DNA from: JBAYJM01 sp964350585
GTDB lineage: Bacteria; Patescibacteriota; Patescibacteriia; 2-01-FULL-39-33
Assembly (NCBI GenBank): GCA_964350585.1
Contig: CAYGKC010000015.1
Location: 1-25,287 of the forward strand
DNA length: 25,287 nucleotides
Direction: 5' to 3'
Below, one piece after another: positions 7,974 through 15,208 of the stretch (its first letter is position 1; every line of letters begins with the position of its first letter). Below the pieces are notes generated by a model that did not search any database, was not told where the DNA came from, and was given only the letters and a program-made list of their open reading frames with translations. Made by a program: the position numbers and the translations under genes.

Positions 7974-9095
7974 TTATTCTATGTAAATTTTAGGAATGTT
8001 TTCCCTAATTCTTGAAATAATTTCATAACAATTAGTACCGACTATTTGGGCTGTTTGCCAAGGGGACAATTCCTCATCTCCTTGTTTGCCCAAAATTACG
8101 GCTTCATCGCCGATTTTTGCATTATAATTATCTGTAATATCGACAATAGTTTGATTCATGCAAATTCTGCCAATAATTTTGGCGCGTTTGCCGTTAACTA
8201 AAATTTCTCCGCAGTTGCTTAACTTTCTGTCCAAGCCGTCATAGTAGCCTACAGGTAGAATTGCAATTTTTGTGTCTCTTGCTGTTTTGTATGTACAGCC
8301 GTAGCCGACATAGCTGTCTTTGGGAATTTTTTTTACAGCCATAATTATAGTTTTAAAGGATAGAGCAGGAATAAGTTTTATTTTTTCAGCTAATAATTTT
8401 TTATATTCTTCATTGGGATAATAACCGTATGAAGCGAGTCCGCTTCTTATCAAATTCATTCTTGTTTGCGGATATATCATCGTTGCTGCGCTGTTAGCGC
8501 AAGTCAGTATTAATTTTTTTTCTAAAATTGTTTCAGCTTTGTCTGAAATTTTTTTAAATGACTCAAATTGCTTTCTGAAGTGGCCGTTTTGTATTTCTCC
8601 GTCCGCGCTCGCAAAATGCGTTGCCATGCCAACAATTTCAATGTTGGCCGGCATTTCCTTTAAAAAATAATCTAATTCATCGGGATGTATGCCTTGTCGT
8701 GACATTCCGGTATCAATTTTTATAAATATTTTTGCACTTCCATTGCCAGTGATTTCTTTTGAAATTTGTCGGCAAAAATCCAAATCAGATGCAAAAAATA
8801 TTGCCTTCAGTTCCAAAGCTTTTTTTATTAGCCATTGAGGCACAAAGCCAATGATTAAAACAGGCAAAAGTATTCCACTATTTCTAATTACTTCCAACTC
8901 TTCAAAAGAGTTGACACAAAACCAATCTGCGCCTGCATCAGCGAAAATTTTGGATGTTTCTTGGAGGCCGTGACCGTAGGCGTTCGCTTTGACAATTACT
9001 CCCAACTTTGAATTATCACCTATTAAGCGTTTTAACTCGCAAACGTTGTTTTTTAGGGCTTTTTTCGAAATTTCTAACCAGGTTAAATTTTCCAT
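7974..9095 (-). CDS. alr: Alanine racemase
   Basis: PLP-dependent alanine racemase, 373 residues, converting L-alanine to D-alanine for peptidoglycan. The PLP lysine lies in VIVKANAYGHG near the N-terminus, and the C-terminal beta domain has the catalytic tyrosine in VGYGCTYKT. GRICMNQTIVDIT and LPVGYYDGLDR are family motifs. I chose the ATG at 9095 (MENLTWLEISKKAL) over an upstream ATG at 9143: the extra 16 residues do not fit the family, and a TATAAT at 9105-9110 lies between the two, 9 nt before the chosen start. The gene stands alone on the minus strand. It implies a peptidoglycan wall. Confidence 0.95.
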   Translation of the reverse strand: MENLTWLEISKKALKNNVCELKRLIGDNSKLGVIVKANAYGHGLQETSKIFADAGADWFCVNSFEELEVIRNSGILLPVLIIGFVPQWLIKKALELKAIFFASDLDFCRQISKEITGNGSAKIFIKIDTGMSRQGIHPDELDYFLKEMPANIEIVGMATHFASADGEIQNGHFRKQFESFKKISDKAETILEKKLILTCANSAATMIYPQTRMNLIRSGLASYGYYPNEEYKKLLAEKIKLIPALSFKTIIMAVKKIPKDSYVGYGCTYKTARDTKIAILPVGYYDGLDRKLSNCGEILVNGKRAKIIGRICMNQTIVDITDNYNAKIGDEAVILGKQGDEELSPWQTAQIVGTNCYEIISRIRENIPKIYIE

Positions 9096-9104
9096 AATGG
9101 TGGC

Positions 9105-9110
9105 ATTATA
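9105..9110 (-). promoter_or_regulatory. -10 box for alanine racemase
   Basis: Perfect TATAAT on the minus strand, 9 nt before the ATG; the -35 is poor (TTATTC at 17-nt spacing). This sets the start codon at 9095 and predicts a nearly leaderless mRNA. Confidence 0.55.
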
Positions 9111-9220
9111 ACACAAAATCGGCATTTGAATAATGACTGCCAATTTGTTAAGATTACTTTAATAAATGCTCTTTATAAACGAATATTTTTAGGAGGTTTA
9201 ACTAAAGAAAGGGAAGAGAA

Positions 9221-9454
9221 ATGTCATACTGGGATGTTACTGATACTTACCTCAGAAGGCATGGAAAACCTGATTGTCCGAATTGCGGAAAGGAGATGTT
9301 TGCGGAGGATGATCATGGTAGGTTCATGTGCTGTTGCGGAGCAAGAAAAGATGTGGTATCCGGAGAATATCATATACCACTTAAGGCTTTATCAAGTCTT
9401 GAAACGCCGGACCTGAATGATATTGAAAAGGAAAAAAGTCCAGAAGGTCCGTAG
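9221..9454 (+). CDS. Small zinc-ribbon protein
   Basis: A 77-residue protein with CPNCG at about residue 19 and CCCG at about residue 37, a four-cysteine zinc-ribbon spacing interrupted by an acidic loop. The last third is polar and probably unstructured. Function unknown; such ribbons usually bind nucleic acid or protein. It may be preceded by GGGAAG at 5-10 nt; a better AGGAGG (9191-9196) is too far away to serve this ATG. An overlapping frame starting at 9126 covers the same bases but lacks the zinc-binding pattern, so I left it out. It is the first of three tiny cysteine-rich proteins flanking rmuC. Confidence 0.65.
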   Translation: MSYWDVTDTYLRRHGKPDCPNCGKEMFAEDDHGRFMCCCGARKDVVSGEYHIPLKALSSLETPDLNDIEKEKSPEGP

Positions 9455-9525
9455 GTCTAAAGTAAATGGGGAGGCAGAAAACGTATTTTGTTTCCCTGCT
9501 TCCTAAAAATATTTGTAATCAAACT

Positions 9526-10602
9526 ATGGAAATTTTTTTATCAATACTAATCCTTATTTTGGTAGCTGTTGTCGTCGGCATATTTTTAGTTTTTAATAAA
9601 AAGCTGTCGGAAATGTCTATGGGCAAAAAGGATGATCAGTCTTTTTTGATGCTTCAAGAAAGGATTAAAGAATTAAATCAGACAATGGATTTGAGCATCA
9701 AGGGTCTCAATCAGACTGTTGATAGTAAGTTGGCTCAGTCGACAAATCAGATGCAGACGCAGTTTGCACAAAGCATGGGTATAATCAAGGGAGTTACGGA
9801 AAAGGTGACTGAGCTTCATGAAACAAACAAGCAAGTGATGGGATTTTCGGAACAGTTGAAGAATTTAGAAAAAGTTTTGACTTCGCAAAAACAAAGAGGA
9901 AATCTTGGCGAAGCTGGTTTGCAGTTGGTTTTGGAAAATATTCTACCTCCGACTGCGTTTAAGTTGCAATATAAGTTTGATGATGGTGATACGGTTGATG
10001 CGGCTATTTTTACAAAAGACGGAATAATTCCAGTTGATGCCAAATTTTCCTTGGAAAATTATAATAGAGTTGTAAATGAAACAGATGCTACTAGAAGAGA
10101 AGCTTATGAAAAAGAATTTAAAAATGATTTGAAAAAAAGGATCGATGAAACGAGCAAGTATATAAAGCCAGGCAAAGGCACGATGGATTTTGCTTTTATG
10201 TTTATTCCCGCGGAGGCGATTTATTATGATCTATTGGTAAATGAAGTGGGCGCAGTAAAAGTCAATACAAAAAATTTAATGGATTATGCTTTCAGGGAGA
10301 AGAAAGTTATTATTGTTTCACCCACGACTTTTGCCGCTTATCTGCAAACCGTTTTGCAAGGCCTTCGAGCTTTAAAAATCGAGGAGCAGACGAAAGAAAT
10401 AGTTAAAAGAGTAGAAATGCTTCAAAGGCATATTAATGCTTATGATGATTATATGCAAAAACTAGGAAGTAACTTGGGAACAACTGTTAATTCATACAGT
10501 GCCGCATATAAAGAATTTAAAAAAATTGATAAAGATGTAGTTAAAATAACAGGCGCAGAAAGCGCCATCGAACCTTTACAATTGGAAAAGCCGAGTGTTT
10601 AA
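9526..10602 (+). CDS. rmuC: DNA recombination protein RmuC
   Basis: RmuC-family protein, 358 residues from the ATG at 9526. An N-terminal membrane helix (residues 3-24) is followed by a predicted coiled coil and then the nuclease-like core with GNLGEAGLQLVLENILP, PVDAKFSLENYNR and FIPAEAIYYDLL. The family is linked to limiting inversions and other rearrangements and has a restriction-endonuclease-like fold. A longer frame opens at 9466, but the 20 extra residues would precede the membrane helix and are not conserved in the family, so I prefer the internal start. No Shine-Dalgarno is seen; a TGTAAT at 9514-9519 would make a leaderless mRNA. It lies between small zinc-ribbon genes. Confidence 0.92.
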   Translation: MEIFLSILILILVAVVVGIFLVFNKKLSEMSMGKKDDQSFLMLQERIKELNQTMDLSIKGLNQTVDSKLAQSTNQMQTQFAQSMGIIKGVTEKVTELHETNKQVMGFSEQLKNLEKVLTSQKQRGNLGEAGLQLVLENILPPTAFKLQYKFDDGDTVDAAIFTKDGIIPVDAKFSLENYNRVVNETDATRREAYEKEFKNDLKKRIDETSKYIKPGKGTMDFAFMFIPAEAIYYDLLVNEVGAVKVNTKNLMDYAFREKKVIIVSPTTFAAYLQTVLQGLRALKIEEQTKEIVKRVEMLQRHINAYDDYMQKLGSNLGTTVNSYSAAYKEFKKIDKDVVKITGAESAIEPLQLEKPSV

Positions 10603-10622
10603 AATATTTTAGACGGACATTT

Positions 10623-10630
10623 AAAGGAGG
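10623..10630 (+). promoter_or_regulatory. Strong Shine-Dalgarno for the zinc-ribbon gene at 10639
   Basis: AAAGGAGG with 8-nt spacing to the ATG at 10639. It is one of the few canonical ribosome-binding sites in the window and supports the reality of this short gene. Confidence 0.75.
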
Positions 10631-10638
10631 ATTTTGTT

Positions 10639-10836
10639 ATGGGATTGCATCCGTCAAAAGTTTGCTCTAAGTGCGGTCAAATCTTTGAAGACAGAAATAA
10701 CAGCAGTATGTGTGACGGTTGTGTTGCGCAAGAGAACATATGTCGTTGCTTCGAAGCCGAAGGCGCCAGTGTTAATAACCAAATACTGACACAAACAAAA
10801 AAGCAATGCATTGAGGACCTTTATTTGGGACTATAA
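10639..10836 (+). CDS. Small cysteine-rich (zinc-ribbon-like) protein
   Basis: A 65-residue protein with CSKCG (residues 9-13) and CDGC (residues 25-28), a tight treble-clef or zinc-ribbon spacing, then a CRC pair and a polar helix. I do not recognise a named family. It has a strong Shine-Dalgarno, lies 36 nt after rmuC, and is followed 17 nt later by a still smaller cysteine-rich gene. Short ribbons of this type are often nucleic-acid or ribosome-associated, but no function can be assigned. Confidence 0.65.
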   Translation: MGLHPSKVCSKCGQIFEDRNNSSMCDGCVAQENICRCFEAEGASVNNQILTQTKKQCIEDLYLGL

Positions 10837-10853
10837 ACGGAAGGGGATTTGCC

Positions 10854-10994
10854 ATGAGTCGAGGTATTAGTGTAATTGAATTATTTTCTGGGGTATATGA
10901 GGATATCTGTGAATGTGGAAATATCTTTAAGGTTTATCCGAATATGCCTGAAGGAACTAAATGTCCACATTGCCAATCTAAAGAAACCAATGAG
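10854..10994 (+). CDS. Very small zinc-ribbon protein (46 residues)
   Basis: An ORF of 46 codons beginning MSRGISVIEL. CECG (residues 20-23) and CPHC (37-40) form a two-half zinc ribbon separated by a short loop, FKVYPNMPEGTK. AAGGGG lies 8 nt before the ATG. It follows the previous cysteine-rich gene by 17 nt, suggesting a two-gene unit. The pattern of paired CxxC halves and the ribosome-binding site argue that it is real. Function unknown. It ends with TGA. Confidence 0.6.
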
Positions 10995-11017
10995 TAACTG
11001 GTTTTGAATTTCAAAAG

Positions 11018-11038
11018 GGGAAACGTCGTCGTTTCCCC
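11018..11038. terminator. GC-rich stem-loop after the zinc-ribbon genes, possible weak terminator
   Basis: A 9-bp inverted repeat GGGGAAACG/CGTTTCCCC with a short loop lies after the small-gene pair. It lacks a clear T-run on the plus side; the minus side reads four U's then GAA. It may be an RNA-stabilising or weak bidirectional terminator. Confidence 0.4.
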
Positions 11039-11085
11039 GTCCATCTAAGATATTTTAGTTAATTTTTAATTTCTAATTTAAGAAA

Positions 11086-11358
11086 ATGTCAGATAAAAAT
11101 ATTATTGAAAAAAAAGTTTGGCCGGAATATTTTCAAAAAATATTAGACGGTGACAAAAAATATGAACTAAGGTTGGCAGATTGGGAATGTAATGCCGGCG
11201 ATTTATTAATTTTAAAAGAATGGAATCCTGAAAATAAAGAATATACCGGAAGAGAATTACGAAAAGAAGTGAAATACGTTTTAAAAACCAAAGATGTCAA
11301 TTTTTGGCCTAAAGAAGAAGTTGAAAATTTTGGTTTTCAGATAATAAGTTTTGAATAG
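11086..11358 (+). CDS. DUF3850/ASCH-like (PUA-fold) protein
   Basis: A 90-residue protein matching the DUF3850 pattern within the ASCH/PUA-like superfamily: KKVWPEYFQKILDGDKKYEL, then GDLLILKEWNPENKEYTGRE and KYVLKT. The family folds as a small beta barrel and is thought to bind RNA or modified nucleotides; no enzyme activity is firmly known. It ends 2 nt before the MTA phosphorylase gene and is probably co-transcribed with it, although a functional link is not established. No Shine-Dalgarno is visible. Confidence 0.75.
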   Translation: MSDKNIIEKKVWPEYFQKILDGDKKYELRLADWECNAGDLLILKEWNPENKEYTGRELRKEVKYVLKTKDVNFWPKEEVENFGFQIISFE

Positions 11359-11360
11359 CT

Positions 11361-12095
11361 ATGAAAATCGCAATAATAGGCGGATCGGGATTGGATGATC
11401 CAAATATTTTGGAAAATCCGCAGATAAAAGAAGTTGAAAATAAATATGGCAAACCGTCATCCGCTTTGACTTGCGGAAAAATTGAAGGTGTTGATGTTGT
11501 AATTTTAGCTCGCCATGGTAAATCTCACGGCACGCCCCCGACCTTTGTGAATTTTTTGGCAAATATGCTAGCGCTTAAAGATGAAGGATGCAGTCACATT
11601 TTGGCTACAACAGCAGTCGGTTCATTGAGGGAGGAAATAAAGCCGGGAAATCTTGTCTTTCCAAACCAGTTTATTGATTTTACTAGGCACAGGAATTTAA
11701 CATACTTTAAGGACGAGGTGGTCCATACCGCAATGGCAGAACCTTATGATAAAAACTTGCGCGATTTAATAACACAAACTTGCGAGGAATTGGGTTTTGA
11801 ATTTAATAGCGATAAGACGGTAATTACGATTGAAGGCCCTCGTTTTTCGACAAAGGCAGAGAGCCATATGTTTCGGCAATGGGGAGCTGATATAATAAAT
11901 ATGTCCACTTGTCCTGAGGTTATTCTTGCAAACGAGCTCAAAATTCCTTATCAGACAATCGCCATGTCAACAGATTATGATTGTTGGAAGGATGATGGAG
12001 AGCATGTGACCTGGGAGATGATTTTAGATACAATGAATAAGAATGTAGATAAAGTGAAAAGACTTCTCATTAAAATTATCCCACGGATTGGTTAA
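11361..12095 (+). CDS. mtnP: S-methyl-5'-thioadenosine phosphorylase
   Basis: A 244-residue enzyme of the PNP/MTAP family II. It would split 5'-methylthioadenosine (from S-adenosylmethionine-consuming reactions) into adenine and 5-methylthioribose-1-phosphate. Motifs in order: IAIIGGSGLDD (phosphate loop), ARHGKSHGTPP, ATTAVGSL, IEGPRFSTKAES (substrate and phosphate binding), and NMSTCPEVILANELKIPY followed by STDYDCW, where the Asp pair recognises the base. The last motif favours methylthioadenosine or adenosine over guanosine-type substrates, though an adenosine/inosine phosphorylase is the alternative. The adenine phosphoribosyltransferase 55 nt downstream would recapture the adenine, so the pair forms a salvage route. 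Confidence 0.88.
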   Translation: MKIAIIGGSGLDDPNILENPQIKEVENKYGKPSSALTCGKIEGVDVVILARHGKSHGTPPTFVNFLANMLALKDEGCSHILATTAVGSLREEIKPGNLVFPNQFIDFTRHRNLTYFKDEVVHTAMAEPYDKNLRDLITQTCEELGFEFNSDKTVITIEGPRFSTKAESHMFRQWGADIINMSTCPEVILANELKIPYQTIAMSTDYDCWKDDGEHVTWEMILDTMNKNVDKVKRLLIKIIPRIG

Positions 12096-12150
12096 TTTTT
12101 TAGTTTTATCTATTGCTAAAGAATTTTTATTCTAGAAATTAATAATTTAT

Positions 12151-12678
12151 ATGCCCATAAAATCACGTATTCGAAGTATTGCGGATTGGCCTAAAAAAGG
12201 TGTGATGTTTCGCGATATTACTACATTAATTAAAGATCCCGATGGCCTAAGGGCTTGTGTTGATGATTTCGTTGAGCGGTATAAGAACATTGATATTGAT
12301 ATTATTGTTGGAATAGATTCGCGTGGATTCATACTGGGCGGAGCGCTTGCTTATTTGCTGGGAAAGGGATTTGTGCCGGTTCGTAAAAAAGGTAAGCTAC
12401 CTGCTGAAACTGAGCAAGAAGAATATGATTTAGAATATGGTACTGATTGCGTCGAGATTCACAAAGACGCTATAGAAGCCGGCCAAAAAGTTGTCATTGT
12501 AGATGATCTTATTGCTACGGGCGGGACTGCGATCGCCTCAGCAAAATTGGTTGAAAAAATCGGGGGAGAAATTGTAGAATTTGCTTTTATAGTGGATTTG
12601 CCGGATATCGGCGGAAGTAAAAAATTAATAGAAGCGGGCTATAGCTATTACGCCCAAACTTCTTTTGAAGGGGAATAA
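12151..12678 (+). CDS. apt: Adenine phosphoribosyltransferase
   Basis: A 175-residue type I phosphoribosyltransferase that makes AMP from adenine and PRPP. The start MPIKSRIRSIADWPKKGVMF resembles the family's IRxIPDFPKPGIxF opening. GIDSRGFILGGALAY is the conserved hood-loop region, and VVIVDDLIATGGTA is the PRPP-binding motif. Its position directly after the methylthioadenosine phosphorylase suggests that it recycles the adenine released there. It ends 3 nt before the next gene and is probably in the same operon. Confidence 0.93.
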   Translation: MPIKSRIRSIADWPKKGVMFRDITTLIKDPDGLRACVDDFVERYKNIDIDIIVGIDSRGFILGGALAYLLGKGFVPVRKKGKLPAETEQEEYDLEYGTDCVEIHKDAIEAGQKVVIVDDLIATGGTAIASAKLVEKIGGEIVEFAFIVDLPDIGGSKKLIEAGYSYYAQTSFEGE

Positions 12679-12681
12679 GTT

Positions 12682-13299
12682 ATGTCAACGCCAGTTACAC
12701 ATGCGGTAATTTCTGAAAAAATATTTAATAATTTTTTTATAGACAAGTTCAAGAAGGAATTTTTTGTCGGTGCTTTGTTTCCCGATATAAGATTAATTGC
12801 TAATATTGATAGAAACAAAACGCACTTCTCAGATTTAAACTTAAAAGGCATAAAAAGTAAAAGTCCTTTTGAAATTGGAATACTGATACATTCATTTATC
12901 GATATTAATAGAAATGAATACATTTTAAAAAGTGGAGTTTATGAATTATGTCCAAAATCAAAGTTTATCGAGGCTTCTTTAAAAATATATGAGGATATTA
13001 TTTTTTATCAGGAATTAAAAGATTGGAGAAATATTATCGGTTATTTTGATAATGTTTTAGAAGAAGAATCTTTAATGGGCATTTCAACAATAAACATCAG
13101 TAAATGGCATAAAACCCTCCAAGAATATTTTTCAAATGAACCAAATATAGATTCTATTAGGACTTTCGCATTTAATATAGGGTATAATGAGTCAATTGTA
13201 GAAAATATTATGAATGATATTGAATCTTTAAAGAAAAATAAAAAAGTAGACGACATTTTAAGGCAGATGTTTAACAGTTTTGATTTAATTAATATTTAG
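12682..13299 (+). CDS. Zinc-dependent phospholipase C-like protein (tentative)
   Basis: A 205-residue protein with a histidine/aspartate pattern like that of zinc-dependent phospholipase C/S1-P1 folds: TPVTHAVISEKIF, FFVGALFPDIR, KTHFSD and ILIHSFIDINR. These give an early His, a G..xPD, an xHx and an HxxxD as likely metal ligands. The rest is alpha-helical and poorly conserved. There is no signal peptide, which is unlike secreted phospholipases and suggests a cytosolic hydrolase of unknown substrate. AAGGGG lies about 9 nt before the start. It is flanked by apt and galU with tiny spacers. An unrelated HD-domain-like hydrolase is an alternative. Confidence 0.6.
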   Translation: MSTPVTHAVISEKIFNNFFIDKFKKEFFVGALFPDIRLIANIDRNKTHFSDLNLKGIKSKSPFEIGILIHSFIDINRNEYILKSGVYELCPKSKFIEASLKIYEDIIFYQELKDWRNIIGYFDNVLEEESLMGISTINISKWHKTLQEYFSNEPNIDSIRTFAFNIGYNESIVENIMNDIESLKKNKKVDDILRQMFNSFDLINI

Positions 13300-13303
13300 A
13301 AAT

Positions 13304-14188
13304 ATGGAAAATAAAAAGGTTCGAAAATTAATAATTCCAGTCGCAGGCATTGGAACTAGGATGCTTCCGGCAACAAAGGCTCAACCGAAGGAAATGATGC
13401 CAATTTTGGATAAGCCGGTAATTCAGTATATTGTAGAAGATGCCGTAAAAGCTGGCATAACAGATATAATTTTTGTCACTGGTCCAACTAAAAAATCTTT
13501 GGAAGATCACTTCGATAGATTGGAGACATTAGAAGAATTATGTTTAAAAAGTGGAAAACAAGAGGCATATAAATCAATCAAAGAAGTTGCCGAGCTTGCT
13601 AATTTTATTTATATTCGTCAAAAAGGCCCCTATGGAACAGGTACGCCCGTGTTAAACGCAAAAGAGCTAATCGGTGAGGAGCCCTTTGCTGTTGTTTATG
13701 GGGATGAAATTTTTGATTGCCCGGAAGGAAAACCGCATTTGAAACAATTAATAGAGGCTTATGAGAAATACAATGAGCCTGTAATTACGGCTGTAATGAC
13801 AGATGATCAAGGAACAAGTAAATACGGTATAATTGAAGGATTGCAATCAGAGGAAGGAATAATGGAGGTTAAAAGGCTTAAAGAAAAGCCCGGTCCCGAT
13901 GGAACAGAAAGCAGGATAGCTTGCGTTGGCGGCTTTATATTAAAACCTGATATTTTTCAGGTTTTAGAAACAATGAAAGCACAAGACGGCCGAGAGTTTT
14001 ATCTTACAGACGCCATAGATTTGCTTTTACAAAAAAGACCAGTTTTTGCAAAATTGCTTGATGGCATTCAAAATGATACAGGCACAAAATTGGGATGGCT
14101 TAAGACTAACATAAATTATGGATTGAAAGATAAGGATATTGGCGAAGATCTCAGGCAGTTTATAAAGGATAAAATCAAAATTGTTTAG
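13304..14188 (+). CDS. galU: UTP-glucose-1-phosphate uridylyltransferase
   Basis: A 294-residue GalU that makes UDP-glucose from UTP and glucose-1-phosphate. The nucleotide-binding start LIIPVAGIGTRMLPATKAQP, then PKEMMPILDKPVIQYIVED, VVYGDEIFD (metal-binding aspartate) and KEKPGPDGTESRIACVGGF match the family, and the length is normal. UDP-glucose feeds surface glycan synthesis and, through UDP-glucuronate, the decarboxylase-like enzyme earlier in the window. It ends 2 nt before a strong terminator that separates it from the hydrogenase operon. Confidence 0.95.
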   Translation: MENKKVRKLIIPVAGIGTRMLPATKAQPKEMMPILDKPVIQYIVEDAVKAGITDIIFVTGPTKKSLEDHFDRLETLEELCLKSGKQEAYKSIKEVAELANFIYIRQKGPYGTGTPVLNAKELIGEEPFAVVYGDEIFDCPEGKPHLKQLIEAYEKYNEPVITAVMTDDQGTSKYGIIEGLQSEEGIMEVKRLKEKPGPDGTESRIACVGGFILKPDIFQVLETMKAQDGREFYLTDAIDLLLQKRPVFAKLLDGIQNDTGTKLGWLKTNINYGLKDKDIGEDLRQFIKDKIKIV

Positions 14189-14190
14189 CT

Positions 14191-14215
14191 AAAGGCGGTG
14201 TGACCCGCCTTTTTA
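14191..14215 (+). terminator. Intrinsic terminator after galU
   Basis: An 8-bp stem AAAGGCGG/CCGCCTTT (14191-14198 with 14205-14212) followed by TTATTT. Its loop contains the -35 element of the next promoter. Confidence 0.85.
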
Positions 14216-14228
14216 TTTGTGCTATAAT
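14200..14228 (+). promoter_or_regulatory. Promoter of the hydrogenase operon, overlapping the galU terminator
   Basis: GTGACC (14200-14205), 17 nt, then a perfect TATAAT (14223-14228). The ATG of hydB is at 14235, so the mRNA is probably leaderless. The -35 lies in the loop and first base of the 3' arm of the galU terminator. Confidence 0.6.
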
Positions 14229-14234
14229 TTTAAT

Positions 14235-15200
14235 ATGAAAGAAAAACAATTCTTAAAATTTTTGCAGTATCTAAATGCCCGATTTGAACTTTATGCTCCT
14301 GTAAAGAAGGGATCTGAAATAAAGATTGGGAAGGTTGTAGATATTAATGATATTGATTTTTCAGCTCAAGTTCCGGTAAATACCTGGAAAAATCACTTTG
14401 TACCTCATGGTGAAAGTCTTTTCGATTTTTCAAAAGGTAATATTAATGAAAAAATTGCAGTAGCGTCGAAAAAAGCGTTGTTCGGCATTAACGTATTGGA
14501 TTTACGGGCTACAACTCTTTTTGAACATGTGTTCCAGGATGACATATCCTTTCAGAAAAGAAGAAATAATTCACTAATAATAGGTTATAGCGATAGTTGG
14601 CCGATTGATTTTAAAAAATATTCTATTTTCAGTCATGAATTTGAAAAAAATGTTTTACGGCATTTAATTTTTGATATTTTTATAGCCAGGCTTAAAAATG
14701 GCGAATATAATTTTTTCTCAGGTACGAAGTATGGGCAGGATATTCTAGAAAAATGTAAAATTAATTCTTATGATAATATTGAATATGCAGGTTCAAGTCC
14801 TAAAACACCATTAGATAAGAAAATGTTGCAACTTCAAGAAAAGATGGCAAAATCATTCAACAAAAAAGTTTGGAAAGATCTTGGTGAAATATGCATAGCA
14901 TGCGGAAAATGCTCTATTTCTTGTCCAACCTGTTTTTGTTTTGATTTTGAAGATAAATTAGATCCCGAAAATCCCGGCAGAGTAAGAAAATGGGGAAACT
15001 GTTTTTATAACGATTTTTCTAGAGTTGCTGGAGGCTTTAAGCCTCAAGATACGGTCAAGCAAAAAATATATTTTTGGTACACGCATAAATTTGTCAGAAT
15101 TCCAAGGCAATATGGCATGCCCGGATGCGTTAGTTGTGGCAGATGTGTTAAAGTTTGTCCAGTGGGAATAAAAATATATGAAATTTTGAAAAAAATATAG
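14235..15200 (+). CDS. hydB: Group 3b [NiFe] hydrogenase (sulfhydrogenase) beta subunit, iron-sulfur protein
   Basis: A 321-residue HydB-type electron-transfer subunit. In group 3b enzymes it carries two [4Fe-4S] clusters linking the HydDA hydrogenase dimer to the flavin subunit HydG. Near the C-terminus are CIACGKCSISCPTC and CVSCGRCVKVCPVGI, both ferredoxin-like cluster sites. Between them, GRVRKWGNC and RVAGGFK match the family's GxxRxWdxC...AGG segment, with G for the usual D. An upstream in-frame TTG at 14217 would lie inside the promoter, so I chose ATG 14235, whose -10 box is 6 nt away. It opens an operon with hydG 8 nt downstream. Confidence 0.92.
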   Translation: MKEKQFLKFLQYLNARFELYAPVKKGSEIKIGKVVDINDIDFSAQVPVNTWKNHFVPHGESLFDFSKGNINEKIAVASKKALFGINVLDLRATTLFEHVFQDDISFQKRRNNSLIIGYSDSWPIDFKKYSIFSHEFEKNVLRHLIFDIFIARLKNGEYNFFSGTKYGQDILEKCKINSYDNIEYAGSSPKTPLDKKMLQLQEKMAKSFNKKVWKDLGEICIACGKCSISCPTCFCFDFEDKLDPENPGRVRKWGNCFYNDFSRVAGGFKPQDTVKQKIYFWYTHKFVRIPRQYGMPGCVSCGRCVKVCPVGIKIYEILKKI

Positions 15201-15208
15201 CGTTAGAT

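Noticed and set aside
9096..9143. Longer alanine racemase starting at 9143.
   Set aside because: A perfect TATAAT lies inside the extra segment and the added residues do not fit the family.
9126..9416. 96-codon ORF overlapping the first zinc-ribbon gene.
   Set aside because: It has no family features and reads the zinc-ribbon bases out of frame; the 9221 frame keeps the CxxC pairs.
14217..14234. hydB start at TTG 14217.
   Set aside because: That segment contains the -10 box TATAAT; ATG 14235 is placed as expected for a leaderless transcript.
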